The notes beneath the pieces are model-generated. The model worked only from the letters and a program-made list of their open reading frames with translations. It made no database searches and was not told the origin of the DNA. Position numbers and translations under genes: made by a program. Below, in pieces: positions 53,346-63,600 of a stretch of 64,000 nt of DNA; the stretch's first letter is position 1, and every line of letters begins with the position of its first letter. Location of the stretch: positions 1 through 64,000 of the forward strand of contig CAXIWF010000762.1 in the NCBI GenBank assembly GCA_964036045.1. The letters are read 5' to 3'. The stretch comes from Eutreptiella sp. 'Long Island Sound 2002'. Its lineage: Eukaryota > Euglenozoa > Euglenophyceae > Eutreptiales > Eutreptiaceae.

Positions 53346-53664
53346 GACACGTGCACGGGGGGTCCATTGACTCGAGTTCTCGTCAAAAATCCAAAAAAAA
53401 ATTCTTTGTGTATGCATTTTCTAGCTTGTGCCATTGCTGTAAACGTGTTGGGGACCAATGCTTGGTACCTCTTGCATTTTTGTGGTGGTTGTGGAGCTCA
53501 CGTAGGCCACCTTTTGCAATTTTTTCATGCTTTTACACCATTTTTTTTTGTGGTGCTCAACATTTGTTTCCCGTGCCTTTCGATCTTCACACATGCAAGC
53601 ACACAATAGCAAATACAAAGAAAACGCACAACTGCAACTTTGAAACCATGATGGTTGAAACTAA

Positions 53665-54180
53665 TGACCCAGGCCTGCTTCAAAAAGTTTCAGCACCATA
53701 TACTTCAGGTGGCAGTCAAATAAGCTGACAAACGTGGTTGAATGCTACAAAATAACAGCGTGCATTAGATCGCAACATACCACTGGGGCCAGATGTGGCC
53801 CTGATCACGGAAGCGTTGTGGAAAACAGGCACACAACAGGGCTGAAAGTGGTGGCCCCAGGCCTGCTTGAAAAAACTCAGCTCTGTGAAGTGCACAACAA
53901 TAATGTTTTCAATTAGACATGAATCACATGCAACTGCAATTGACTGACTGACGGAAAGAATCATGGCACTATGACCTGAGCAAAACATGCTGAAATCTGT
54001 GGCCCCAGGCCTGCTTGAAAAAATTTCAGCACTGTGAACCTGGCTGGATCACTCTGCGTTGCAAGGCTCCCAGGACTTGATCACTATGGCTGTCAAAGGC
54101 TGCAGCAAAGCAGGGGCAGCTAGGTGTGCACTCCAGAAGAAATGAGCAGAAACAACCTGGCTGGATCATTCTGCGTCTGA
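53665..54180 (+). repeat. CCAGGCCTGCTTGAAAAA repeat cluster
   Basis: CCCAGGCCTGCTT(G/C)AAAAA followed by TTTCAGCAC-like sequence occurs near 53669, 53856 and 54006, and CCTGGCTGGATCA(C/T)TCTGCGT near 54042 and 54157. The pattern is a degenerate tandem array with 110-190-bp spacing. No gene. Confidence 0.65.
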
Positions 54181-54738
54181 AAAGAGGTCCCCACTCAGCA
54201 ACCAGAACACACTGCTTGTGTAGACAGGCAAACAGTGGGCATCACTGTCAGTGATCTTCCATGTACTTACTGGGGGATCAATGGTCCGCTCTGATAGACT
54301 GAAGGTCCCTGCCATAGACACTTTCAGCCATTAGTTCGAAAGGGGTGCAGTTGGTGCATCACACAGTCAGGCATGGGTGTGAAAGGCAACAAAGGAAAGC
54401 GGGGCCAGGGGGTTGGAGTGAGACATTTGCTCCAGCTGCCATCATGTAGTCCCTTCCTCAAACCCGAGACCTTGGTTCCCCTGAAACATGCAATTATGCA
54501 CATGGGCTCTGGCCAACATGGCCGAGTACCCGGCTTTACAAAATGCAGGCATGACCTACCAGACAATGTCAGGCTGCTCCATAAGGAACTTGGAACGTTT
54601 CGAAAAAAGAAAATCTGTATTGAAAAAACAAACACATGATACCAAGGATGGTGCCCATCACATGCCATTGCACACTCAAGAAACTCGGCAAAAAAGGGCA
54701 ATTTGTGTGCGATTTGGTAAAAAAAATCTCGGGGGGGC

Positions 54739-54868
54739 ATGCTTCTTCTTTCGAGAGGGGGGGGGGGGCATTGGCATGGGGGGTCCATTGGCATGGCCAT
54801 ACGCAGGTCACAAAGCGCTCCACACATGCACGTCCTGGTATGCATATGCAGCAGTGTTCTGCAGTTCC
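54739..54868 (+). repeat. Direct repeat, copy B (with poly-G unit)
   Basis: Contains a CATGCTTCTTCTTTCGA poly-G unit (as at 53263) and the second copy of the 52088-52150 repeat at 54802-54865. Confidence 0.7.
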
Positions 54869-54984
54869 ACAACGTGTGGCCAGGGCCACTGAATTGCTAT
54901 GCTACACACTCGACTGCTGTCGCTTATGTACCCCCCCCCCCCCTGTAATAGCTACGCAAAAAGAGGGAATTAATACGGTCCCTA

Positions 54985-55141
54985 CGCGTACGGCGTTCAC
55001 TGGGTGCCTGCAGTGCACATGTGTGCTGGTGTGCCAAAGCACATCACCAGGCTGACCACTGCCACTACTACAAGACTCAGCACCACACATCACATCCCAG
55101 CAGCGTACGGCGTTCACTGGGTGCCTGCAGTGCACAGGCGT
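54985..55141 (+). repeat. Duplicated GTACGGCGTTCACTGGGTGC unit
   Basis: GCGTACGGCGTTCACTGGGT followed by GCCTGCAGTGCACA occurs near 54986 and again near 55102. AATTAATACGGTCCCTACGC occurs at about 54968 and again at about 55336. Confidence 0.75.
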
Positions 55142-56077
55142 GTTATGCGAAGGAGGACTCATCACAAACATGACACAGCCCCTCTTTCCCTCTACAATCG
55201 GCACACAATCACGTTCCGCTAAGTTTCTGACCTTGAAAACTGTGGTCAGAAAACCCCAGAAAAATGACGGTCTGGACCAAACCCATATCTCATGTGGCTG
55301 CACTACATTTGGTACCGAATTAAAATTAGGTACCAAATTAATACGGTCCCTACGCCTACTGTAGCTTGGACAAGGGCGTGGCTATTACAAAGGGGGGGGG
55401 GGTACATATGGGCCTTATTTTGTCAACCCCAGGAGGCTTGCATGGTACAAGACGGAGAAAGGCGCACTACCGGTTCAATAACCTCAGTACTACCTTGCCT
55501 GTGGCGAGGGAACCGTCACTTTTAGGGGCCGTTTGTCGCACGGCGCGCGCAGGGTTCAATCTTTTTGGAATGTTTGCCCAACTTCTCCCCGGTTGACCAG
55601 CCCCCACAGAACCACACCCAGGGTCACAATTTCTGCACCTACCGTGTACGGCCGTCCGATGTGGATCTGGGCAATAAAAATACCCGAAAGTATGCACGGC
55701 GCGCGCACGGATCGAGCAACACCCCCTTACTTTCCCAACTTTACAGAAAAATTCGATTTTGAGCTTCTCCCGCGGGTTTGTTGGTTGGACAAGGTACCCC
55801 CCCCCAGGGGGGGGGTTACATGGGAACGTCTGTGGTACATAACAAGGAATGGAAGAGGTGGTACAAAAGCAAACCAGGGGGCATAAAGATGACGTTCAAA
55901 TGACCTTCAGTAACACAGACACAGCACAACATGCGCCTGTGACTGACTGACTGACTGACCGTAGCAACACACAAGGCTGTCGTTGCGCAAGAAGGGGGGC
56001 GGGGGGGGTGGACGAGGGAAAGGAGTCCAATTCACGGCCACCTTATGCAAATCAGAGTTCCGTTGACCAGGGGTTTG

Positions 56078-56440
56078 CTAGCAGCAGGTCGCGCCAGACA
56101 TCACAGCGGACACCAAATGGCTCAAGACACCAAAAGTTGGGGTTGCTGAATTGAAGGCACGGAAGCAGAAATCATCAAGAGCCTCGTTGCCAATGCACAT
56201 CTCCTGGCGCGATCGTACGATCAGCAGCGCCTGGTATGAATCCAAGATACCACCAGGAAAGACCCTGTGGGCCAGAAAAAAATTTGGTGACGAATAGAAA
56301 CCAAGCAGAACGAAGACGATAGTCCAGTACCAATTGGCATACCGTGGGGGAGGGGGGGCTTTGCTCTTGCAGACGAGCCCGACCATCACGGTGACAATGA
56401 AGAGAAAACCCACACCGCGACCAATGGTGCCACCAACAAC
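56078..56440 (-). CDS. Possible membrane tail in a second frame of the Cys-rich protein gene
   Basis: This frame reads [20 protein letters not shown], then [20 protein letters not shown], a typical single transmembrane helix followed by a basic stop-transfer and a Pro-rich cytosolic start. It overlaps the end of the frame at 56386-57390, whose own tail is also hydrophobic. A one-base shift or a tiny intron near 56440-56490 would join the ectodomain to this helix. An in-frame TAA lies just upstream (about 56480), so the link is inferred. Confidence 0.35.
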   Translation of the reverse strand, partial: VVGGTIGRGVGFLFIVTVMVGLVCKSKAPPPPRYANWYWTIVFVLLGFYSSPNFFLAHRVFPGGILDSYQALLIVRSRQEMCIGNEALDDFCFRAFNSATPTFGVLSHLVSAVMSGATCC

Positions 56441-57390
56441 GGGCGCAAGATCCAGACCATTGGAGTTGCGGCCCCGTTACTCTGAGAGGGATCCAGGCCA
56501 CCGCCACTTGCGGCCCCGTCACCGCCGCTTGCGCCCGAGTCCATGAGTGTGTAAGAGTTTTCCAGATCGTCTTGCAAAACGCTCGCGACCCGTGCCTCGT
56601 GCACCAGGTCCGATGCTAAGGTTTGGACTCTGAAGGACCAGCCAGAGGGTAGCGAGAGGCGCTTGCCAAGGGAGGGGAGGTCGCCCGGTTGCAGGGTCAG
56701 GTCCACGGCGCGCGACATGGATTGCATTGTGTACACGTCGCCATTCGGAGCAATGAGCTGGTAGATCTCACAGCCACTGCACCAGGTGAGACGCACTGAC
56801 CGGGCAACTTGCGCCGCAATGTAGTGTCCCTGATCCAATCCCTCCAGCGTCGCTGCCTTCACCCATGTAGGGCCCACCCCGGCTGGGATGATAACTTTGT
56901 CCGTAGGAGGTGTCTTTCCACAGCAAGGAACGTTAGACTGCGTCAGCCACACGCGCTGTCCATTCCAAATAGCGGCATCACAGGCGTCGTGAACAGCAAT
57001 GACGTCAAGGAGTGTGATGTTGTACGCCCTGTTGAGTGTAGTGTAGCCATTTGGGCTGGCCAGGCTGCGGACAAGGTTGGCACTGTCGCAGCCGTCATTG
57101 TAGTACACGGTTCCCGTTTGGCTACCCCCATTCGATGATATGGCGAGAATCTCGCAGTAGAGAGTGTAGCTTGTGTTGGCCGCACTGCACGCGTCAGCGC
57201 AAGTCTTACAACAGACGTTACTCAGGACACCACAGTTGTCCACACAGCGCCCCAACCGCCCAATGGCCGAGCAGGTGACTCGTGTAGTGTTGCCCAGGAA
57301 GGTCCTCACTTTGGCGTCATCGTCGTCGCACCCCAATGCCAGGAAGGGGAAGAGGAGGAGAAAGGCGAGCTTCATCGCTCTGGCTGACAT
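56386..57390 (-). CDS. Secreted or membrane-bound Cys-rich protein
   Basis: 334 codons from ATG at 57390 (a second ATG at 57375). The upstream frame was rejected because an acceptor-like CCCATTTTAG precedes GTCTGTG near 57420. The N-terminus [16 protein letters not shown] is a signal peptide. A Cys cluster ([20 protein letters not shown]) resembles a ShKT-like motif. The middle holds several N-glycosylation sequons. The region with [20 protein letters not shown] and [13 protein letters not shown] resembles a segment I associate with bacterial extracellular proteins (W.[FY]RV.TL..DLV ... QD.L.N.Y), without a name I can give. A Gly/Ser/Ala linker leads to a hydrophobic tail ([19 protein letters not shown]). 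It probably faces the cell exterior. Confidence 0.6.
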   Translation of the reverse strand: MSARAMKLAFLLLFPFLALGCDDDDAKVRTFLGNTTRVTCSAIGRLGRCVDNCGVLSNVCCKTCADACSAANTSYTLYCEILAISSNGGSQTGTVYYNDGCDSANLVRSLASPNGYTTLNRAYNITLLDVIAVHDACDAAIWNGQRVWLTQSNVPCCGKTPPTDKVIIPAGVGPTWVKAATLEGLDQGHYIAAQVARSVRLTWCSGCEIYQLIAPNGDVYTMQSMSRAVDLTLQPGDLPSLGKRLSLPSGWSFRVQTLASDLVHEARVASVLQDDLENSYTLMDSGASGGDGAASGGGLDPSQSNGAATPMVWILRPLLVAPLVAVWVFSSLSP

Positions 57391-57649
57391 AATGTGGAGC
57401 TGGACCGCAGACACAGACCTAAAATGGGAGAAGAAGTTTTCTGATTCATAGGGGGCTACATGCATTACTGCGTGGTCGCTACACAACACAACACACAAAA
57501 TCGCATTTCCCAACTACTTTGCACGCAATGAACCGCGGCACATGGCCTGTGTTGTTGTGTAGTTATGTGTCGAAATTCATATCCCGAACTGGCAGTTCGT
57601 CTGTCGCTGCGCTAGCCCTGGTCCCAATGCTATCCGAGACAGCCCAGTC

Positions 57650-58095
57650 CTGCCGTGTAAGGAGTTTGTGGAGGGGCCTTAACATTGCACTTCACTAACT
57701 TCCCATATGGGGGCACATTCTCGGAGTTGGAGGGTGGGAAGGCGGGAAATTCTCCAACCGTTGGCTCCGACGAGGAGGCGGCAATGTCGCCCTCGGGTTC
57801 CGAAAGAGGATCCTCTTCATCAAAAAGGAGGGGGGAAGTAGATGGGGGCGGGACTCGGGGTTGGAGGCTCAGGCAAGAAGAGATTCTCCAGGCTCCTAGC
57901 AATCCACCTCTCCCTCCCACCCATTCTCCGGGATGGTGCTGGGGACTCGGACGGAGCGATCTGCATTGATGATGCGCAGTGCTTCCTTGATGAACCCTTT
58001 CGGCAAAGGTGTAATATCAACGTCCTCTAGGCTTCCCCTACGGCCACCCACCTCATCACAAAGATAAAAGCGATTGATAGCCACATGCAAGGGGT
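57650..58095 (-). CDS. Weak exon candidates, unknown product
   Basis: Two minus-strand segments have normal composition amid repeats. One reads FYLCDEVGGRRGSLEDVDIT, then PLPKGFIKEALRIINADRS (about 58073-57905). The other reads LLFDEEDPLSEPEGDIAASS and ends near NSENVPPYGKLVK (about 57835-57690). They are in different frames, and splice sites between them are not convincing. Could be exons of a decayed or real gene. Confidence 0.25.
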
Positions 58096-58383
58096 GGAAA
58101 AAACAGCAGTAAAACGGAAAATGAAAAAATGCAGAAAAATTGCAGAAAAATGCGGGAAACAGCAGCGGAAAAAAAGCGATGGTCCAAACCTGATGCATTG
58201 CATGTGGTTCTTGAGCAAAACGGCTTCCCAGTGACAAGGATCTCGGTCCCAAGCCCCACACACACTTTCTAGTTGGTTTTTGCGCAATTGGATTCATGTA
58301 AAAGCCTAAAATCTCGCCCAATTTTCAAAAGAAAATTCTATTGCCTTCGGCAGGGCACCTCGAAGAGGGGAGAGGAACAACCT

Positions 58384-58800
58384 TTTTTGAGCTGCTGAGG
58401 CGGGAAAACTGCATAAGCAGGTTGTGCCCTAGACCCCTTGGGAGCCCCCCCCCCCCAACACCCAAACAGGGTGAAAAACACACAACGAGGGGCTAAAACA
58501 TGCTTTACATAGGATATTTGATCTTTTTGGATGGTCAAAGTATCAAAAAAATCAGTTTTGGAAATTTCCATTTTTGAGCTGCCGAGGCGGGAAAACTGCA
58601 TAAGCAGGTTGTGCCCTATACCCCTTGGGAGACCCCGCCCCAACACCCAAATAGGGTGAAAAACACATAAAAGGGGGCTAAAACATGCTTTACATAGCAT
58701 ATTTCATCATTGTAAGTGGTCACAATATAAAAAAAAAGTTTCACAAAAATTTCCATTTTTGACCTGTAGAGGGTGGAAAACTGCTTCAGCAGTTTGTGCA
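58384..58800. repeat. Tandem repeat, period about 187 bp
   Basis: Units start GAGCTGCTGAGG (58389), GAGCTGCCGAGG (58576) and GACCTGTAGAGG (58761), spacings 187 and 185. The first two share GCGGGAAAACTGCATAAGCA, ACACCCAAA(C/T)AGGGTGAAAA and GCTAAAACATGCTTTACATA. The third is partial. Confidence 0.85.
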
Positions 58801-59470
58801 CACACCAAAGGCCATTGAACCACCAACAAACAGCAATTTTGAAGCTTTTGGGGGGCCCATGGCGCGGGCTATATGGGCTTGGCGGCCACTACGTGGGTCC
58901 CCATGGGTGCTCAAGTACCCGTATTATCACTAAAACATCACCCAAACCCATCCCAGGGGCGACAGAAGGGTTTCCGAAAAAGTCGAATTTTGGAAATCTT
59001 GCAGGTGTCACTAAACAGCCTATCCAGCGTGAAAACGGCTAAGTCCTCACCGGCAAGGGGCCATATGGGGGGGGCCGACTGGGGGTACCTGGAGTTGGGA
59101 CCTGGGACCCCCGCCATGGGTTAGGGGGTCCATATACAAGAAGAAAGTTCTTCAGGACCCAGGTCCAAATACACACACAGCGGCCACAATACGCAAAGAA
59201 GTTTTGCCCCCACCCCCCCACCCACCCCCCCCCTCAAAAAAGGGTACCCCGGTGCGGGGGGGGTACGGGGGTCAAAACCCAAAAAATCATTGGGGGATCA
59301 TTTTTGGTCCTAAAATGATGATTTTACAGGGGGGTTAAACGTTAGAAACCATACATTGGGGTATGCTACGCGAACGACCCCGAAAAAGGGGGGTATACGA
59401 CGCTCGCGCCTGCGCTTGATCTAACAACCTCTCTTCGAGGTGATTTTGACCCCTCAGTCTGTACATGTTC
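58801..59470. other. Stretch without recognised gene
   Basis: Mixed sequence with G/C runs near 59205-59335. No coding motif. Confidence 0.4.
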
Positions 59471-59474
59471 CTTG

Positions 59475-59545
59475 AGCAGTGGTATGTCACTGACAGTGCT
59501 TACTGTACGTGCAACAAAATGTCATTGGTTCAAATCCCAGTAAAA
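59475..59545 (+). other. tRNA-like sequence with Pol III boxes (weak)
   Basis: CAGTGGTATGTCACTGA (A-box-like) is followed about 45 bases later by GGTTCAAATCCCAG (B-box match). The arrangement echoes the LTR module (AGTGGTATGCAC ... GGTTCAATTCC). No cloverleaf could be closed. Confidence 0.3.
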
Positions 59546-60080
59546 CACATGTTTATCACCCGTCTTGGAGTGGTCAAACTGATCGGACCTTTATTTTGTC
59601 ATGCACAAACAGCGCCTGCCACAAGAAGACAAATGCACACAGGAATCCGATCAAATCATTGCTAGACTTCAAACCTTGACCTGCGAGCGCTGCAAGTCTG
59701 GTGTCAGGAGAGTGTCAAGAAGCATCAAGCGTGTCAGGAGAGTGTCAGGAAGTGTCACGAGTGTTAGGAGGGTGTCAGCAAGTGTTTTAAACCAAAAGAT
59801 CCTCGATATCACGATTAAACTGAGCCATAAACCGCATGCGCCGAATGTTGTGTGAGAATGCATTTTGAGGTGCAGTCACTGTGCCTGTTGTTCCCCCGAA
59901 TAGACAGACCATACCTGCGGCAAACAGCTTGAAGTCACACAGGATCCACAGGACCTCACACAAACGCTGTGGGCTATGGCCATGGTCATGGGATGTCACA
60001 AATGAAAAAACGACCTCGCATGATGATGCCTCAATCCGATATTGTAGTCCCCAAACATTGTAATCCCAATTTGAATAGAA

Positions 60081-60165
60081 CAATTTCCCGATCGGAAGAG
60101 GATAAGTTCCCTATCCAAAGAGGACAATGTCCCAACCCAAAGAGGACAAGTTCCCTGTGGCCAAT
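60081..60165 (+). repeat. Short array of the 22-bp unit
   Basis: Three to four copies of a unit like AGAGGACAATGTCCCAACCCA, the same family as the array at 60781-61215. Both arrays are next to a GCCCGGCGCGCGCCCGGCGC palindromic segment (60194 and 60760). Confidence 0.75.
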
Positions 60166-60780
60166 TTGCCATTACAAAGGGAGACCGTTTGCCCGGCGCG
60201 CGCCCGGCGCGCTACTTTTCTATCAACTATCCCGACTTCAGACCCAGATTTATCCTCTCATGGAGAAGCCCCCCAAGTAGACCATATTGCACTGCACACC
60301 TAGAAAGCACGTTGAATAATAAAGCAATATCTGTGAATTCAGCAACTCCAACTGTCATTTGTATTGTACTTAACAAACAACATTGGTCCCACAAGTGTGG
60401 GTGTCAATACATTCAATACAATAGTGCTCTTACACTCATCACAAACTTCGACGGTGGAGCGCCTTTGGCAATGCAACACACATACTTCTGCCTCATCCTC
60501 TGCCTCATCTTGCGTGGCGGCCGAGTTGCTTTGGTCAGTCCAAAGATGAGGCGGGACATGCTCCCATGGTCCGTAGGGGGGGTGACGGACTTGCCTGCGG
60601 ATGCAAAACTGTGTAAAATGGGGTCACCATGATGCTCCTAGTACCTCACAGTATGGGTCTCTAGTACAGCCAGACGCCCAAATAGCTGCACTGCGCCAAG
60701 TGCGCCCCTTAGTGCACCCCCTAAAAGGCCACTGGTGGGGCACAGGTCCAAAAAGAGGCCCGGCGCGCGCCCGGCGCGCT

Positions 60781-61215
60781 ACCGTTCCCCAAAAGAGGAC
60801 AATTTCCCAATCCGAAGAGGGCAATGTCCCAATCCGGAAAGGACAATTTCCCCATCCGAAGACAACAATGTCCCAATCCGAAGAGGACAAATTCCCCATC
60901 CGAAGAGGACAGTTTCCCCATCCGAAGATGACAACTTACCAATATGAATAGAACAGTTTCCCAATCTGAAGAGGGCAATCCCCCCATCCGAAGAGGACAA
61001 TTTCCCCGTCCGAAGAGGACAATGTCCGAACCCAAAGAGGACAAGTTCCCGGTGGCCAATGTGCCATGAGAAAGAAGACAATTTCCCAATCCGAAGAGGG
61101 CAATTTCCGAACCCAAAGAGGAAGTTTTCGCAATCCGAAGAGGACACTTTCCCCATCCGAAGGGGGTCATGTCCCCATCCGAAGATGACAATTTCCCAAT
61201 CCAAAGAGGAGAATC
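60781..61215 (+). repeat. 22-bp minisatellite GAGGACAATTTCCCAATCCGAA
   Basis: About 20 copies of a 22-bp unit built on GAGGACAATTTCCC plus (A/C)ATCCGAA. As 22 is not a multiple of three, each frame cycles through all phases, yet both strands stay open for over 140 codons and give repeated SEED/FPIRRG (plus) and SSDWEI/LFGLG (minus) peptides. I regard these as spurious. Confidence 0.85.
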
Positions 61216-61404
61216 CCATTGCCTTCGGCAGTGCACCTCAAAGAGAGGCTGGCAGTCAGCCAATCGGTCCGTCAATAAGACAAGCAGTGGACCACGCCGT
61301 CAGTCGGGCAAGTAGGCAGGCAGACATGCAGACAGAAACACACAGTTTGGGTTTGTTTCAATGGCGGACTCGGCTACAAGCAGTGGAGAACCTCCCGTGT
61401 AGTA

Positions 61405-61478
61405 GGGCATTCGGCGCTCGAGTGGTAATGCATTCAATCGATGATAGTCTCATCAGCGGTTCGCTTCCCGGCCAACAG
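61405..61478 (+). other. tRNA-like sequence with Pol III boxes (weak)
   Basis: GCTCGAGTGGTAATGCATTC resembles an A box and GCGGTTCGCTTCCCGG a B box, about 40 bases apart. A GATGA/TCATC stem lies between them. No full cloverleaf; it may be a SINE head. Confidence 0.3.
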
Positions 61479-61865
61479 CTCGCCGGCTGCGCCACTCGAC
61501 CTCTAAGCTTTGTTGTATCCGACCCTCGTTCAAATCCTTCTGCCAGCCCCCCCAAAAAATATCCAGTCTCATGGGATAGAGACCTCAGAATAAAACAATA
61601 CATTGGGGGATCGTTTATTGGGCAAAATAATGATTTTACAAGGGGTTGGACATCCAATATCAGGAACCACCTAGGCCCCGCCACTTTGCATGGGGTCCCG
61701 GCGGATAAGTGTGGCAAACCGGGTGTCGTGCCTCGCCCCCTCCGGACGGTGCCCTGGCTCAAGGCCCCGGGGGACCCGCCCGGAACAAAGCCATTCCGCG
61801 GGGGCAGAAGGAGCAGGCATGTAGGCTCACCGCCACCACACTCACCCACTCACCACCGGGGCCTT

Positions 61866-61955
61866 GCAAAACGGGCAAAACGGGCAAAACGGTGCAAAAC
61901 GGTGCAAAACGGTGCACAACGGTGCAAAACGGTGCAAAATGGGTGCAAAACGGAA
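61866..61955 (+). repeat. GCAAAACGGT decamer repeat
   Basis: Nine or so copies of GCAAAACGG(G/T) in tandem. A few more occur near 62588. Confidence 0.85.
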
Positions 61956-62102
61956 GAAAACCGATTGAATGGTCAAAAGCGAAGATGGGGAAATGGTGGT
62001 AGGATAGTGGGGTTGTGGTGAATGACAACATTGACAAGCCTCCCGGAAGATTGCATGCACAATGCAACACCATGGACATCATTTCCTTTGAGTATGCGGC
62101 TG

Positions 62103-62530
62103 TTATGAGGCATCCACAACGCCATTGAATCCAAATGAGACATACGCTTTGTGCAACGCATGTTGCGTATTGTATTGCTTTTCTGAGCGCACATTCTTCC
62201 ACATGGAAAAGGAGCGCTCCACGTCACACGAGGTGTGCGGAATACACAAGGTTTGGATGGCATATGGATACATTGTGGGTAGGCGGTCTTTCATGCTATC
62301 CCATCATTGGTGAATATCGTGTCAACTTCCTTGAGGCATCATAACTAGTCCACCACTCCTGCTTGACTGCCCAACTGTTGTTCACAAAAAGTGAACCATT
62401 GTGTGCACAAAAACTTGGGGCATCCATAGCACTACACAAAAGGGGAAAACATGAGAACACTGCACCGTTGGGCATTTGCAAGAGTCTGAGCCTGAATACA
62501 ACCCCAGCCATGCAAGCACTACAAGACACG
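62103..62530 (-). pseudogene. hAT transposase C-terminal remnant
   Basis: The segment TLCIPHTSCDVERSFSMWKN matches the hAT dimerisation (hAT-C) signature LxIPxTSxxxERxFS. Upstream on the same strand, AVKQEWWTSYDASRKLTRYS lies in another frame, separated by a TAG, so the copy is frameshifted. No catalytic DDE part or element ends were found. Confidence 0.6.
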
Positions 62531-62639
62531 CAAGAGAAGTCCCCTTCCCACGCTGTTATTAAAAACTACACACCACCACTCACCGACTGCAAAACGGGCA
62601 AAATTGGAACTCACCGCACTCACCGAAAAGTCGGTGAGC

Positions 62640-63460
62640 TTAAAGCCCCGAAGGAGTGGTAAGACGCGAGGACTACCCCCGGGGCCGCGCCGCCCAGCAC
62701 CCAAGGGACGTGGGGGACCGCAAGGCACACGGGCAGCAGCCCGAACCGCCGCTTTCCGGACGGAGCAGGGGGCTAGGCTTGGCGGGAAGAAAATTGCTCT
62801 GCGGGGGGGGGGGTGACACGGAAGCCCATTTTCCCAACCCCCCGCCCCCCCCTCCTTGGCCGCCGTGACGGGAGGGGGGGTTCAGGGCAGGGGTGCCCGG
62901 CCTGCCGTGCCGGGGGGGGGGGGGGGTCAACCCAACATATATGGCTCAAAATGATAACCACGTCGCGCTGATCATTTTGACTACTCAAATGTGGAGGGGG
63001 TAAATTATTGGTGGAAAAAACTTTTTCGGGCCAAATTTTTGTGTTCCAGCGCCTTCGGCGCCAACATCCGTTCTTGCAAAAAACGATACGTTCTCACACA
63101 AAAGGGCGCGACACGGAACCCCATTTCTGCAACCCCCCCCCCTCCTTCGGCGGGGGTCCATGTCACCCCCCCCCCCCGCAGAGCAATTTTCAGGTAGCCC
63201 TTGAGGGTCAGATGGGCCCCGAGCCGCGGGTCCAATGCGGCATGAGGACCAGGTGTGGCCCGTGGTCTCGCAGCCCCGTGCCTTCCGTGGGGAGTGGGGC
63301 CGCGATGCCGGCGCTCCGCAGGCGCGCCCTGCGGTCCCCGGGAGCGAACAGGGGGTTGAGGGGGGGTTGGTTAGCGAACGGGTCGTTGTGAGAGCCCACA
63401 TGCCACGGACGTCCGGCAGCGATTCCGGATCCCGTTAGGAATCGGCCCCATGCACTGTGC
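62640..63460. other. GC-rich stretch, no gene recognised
   Basis: Poly-G and poly-C runs at 62803-62815, 62910-62927 and 63136-63178 flank the repeated motif GCTCTGCGGGGGGG / CACGGAAGCCCATTTTC and its inverse, near 62798-62835 and 63110-63190. This could be a diverged inverted repeat. No coding motif. Confidence 0.4.
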
Positions 63461-63466
63461 CACTCA

Positions 63467-63600
63467 GTAATACTCGCCCCACGCACGTCCAGCAGCCGTC
63501 AGGTACTGGCTGCATTCGACGCATGGCTCCGTAGGGTCCAGCCCCGTCTGATTGTGTCTGGCTTGGCGGGCGCTAGTGGCAAGTCTGAAACTTGCGTGAC
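63467..63600 (-). CDS. Candidate terminal exon, unknown product
   Basis: The frame reads LATSARQARHNQTGLDPTEP, then CVECSQYLTAAGRAWGEYY and stop, a balanced composition with a CX2C pair that stands out from the Pro-rich surroundings. An acceptor-like GTTTCAG precedes it. A strong donor (GTAAGG) ends another plausible exon at about 63633, but the resulting intron would be under 40 nt. The gene would extend to the right, past the window. Confidence 0.3.

Noticed and set aside
61059-62021. 320-codon plus-strand ORF
   Set aside because: The first 70 codons are minisatellite, the last 50 are the decamer repeat, and the middle lacks any recognisable domain.
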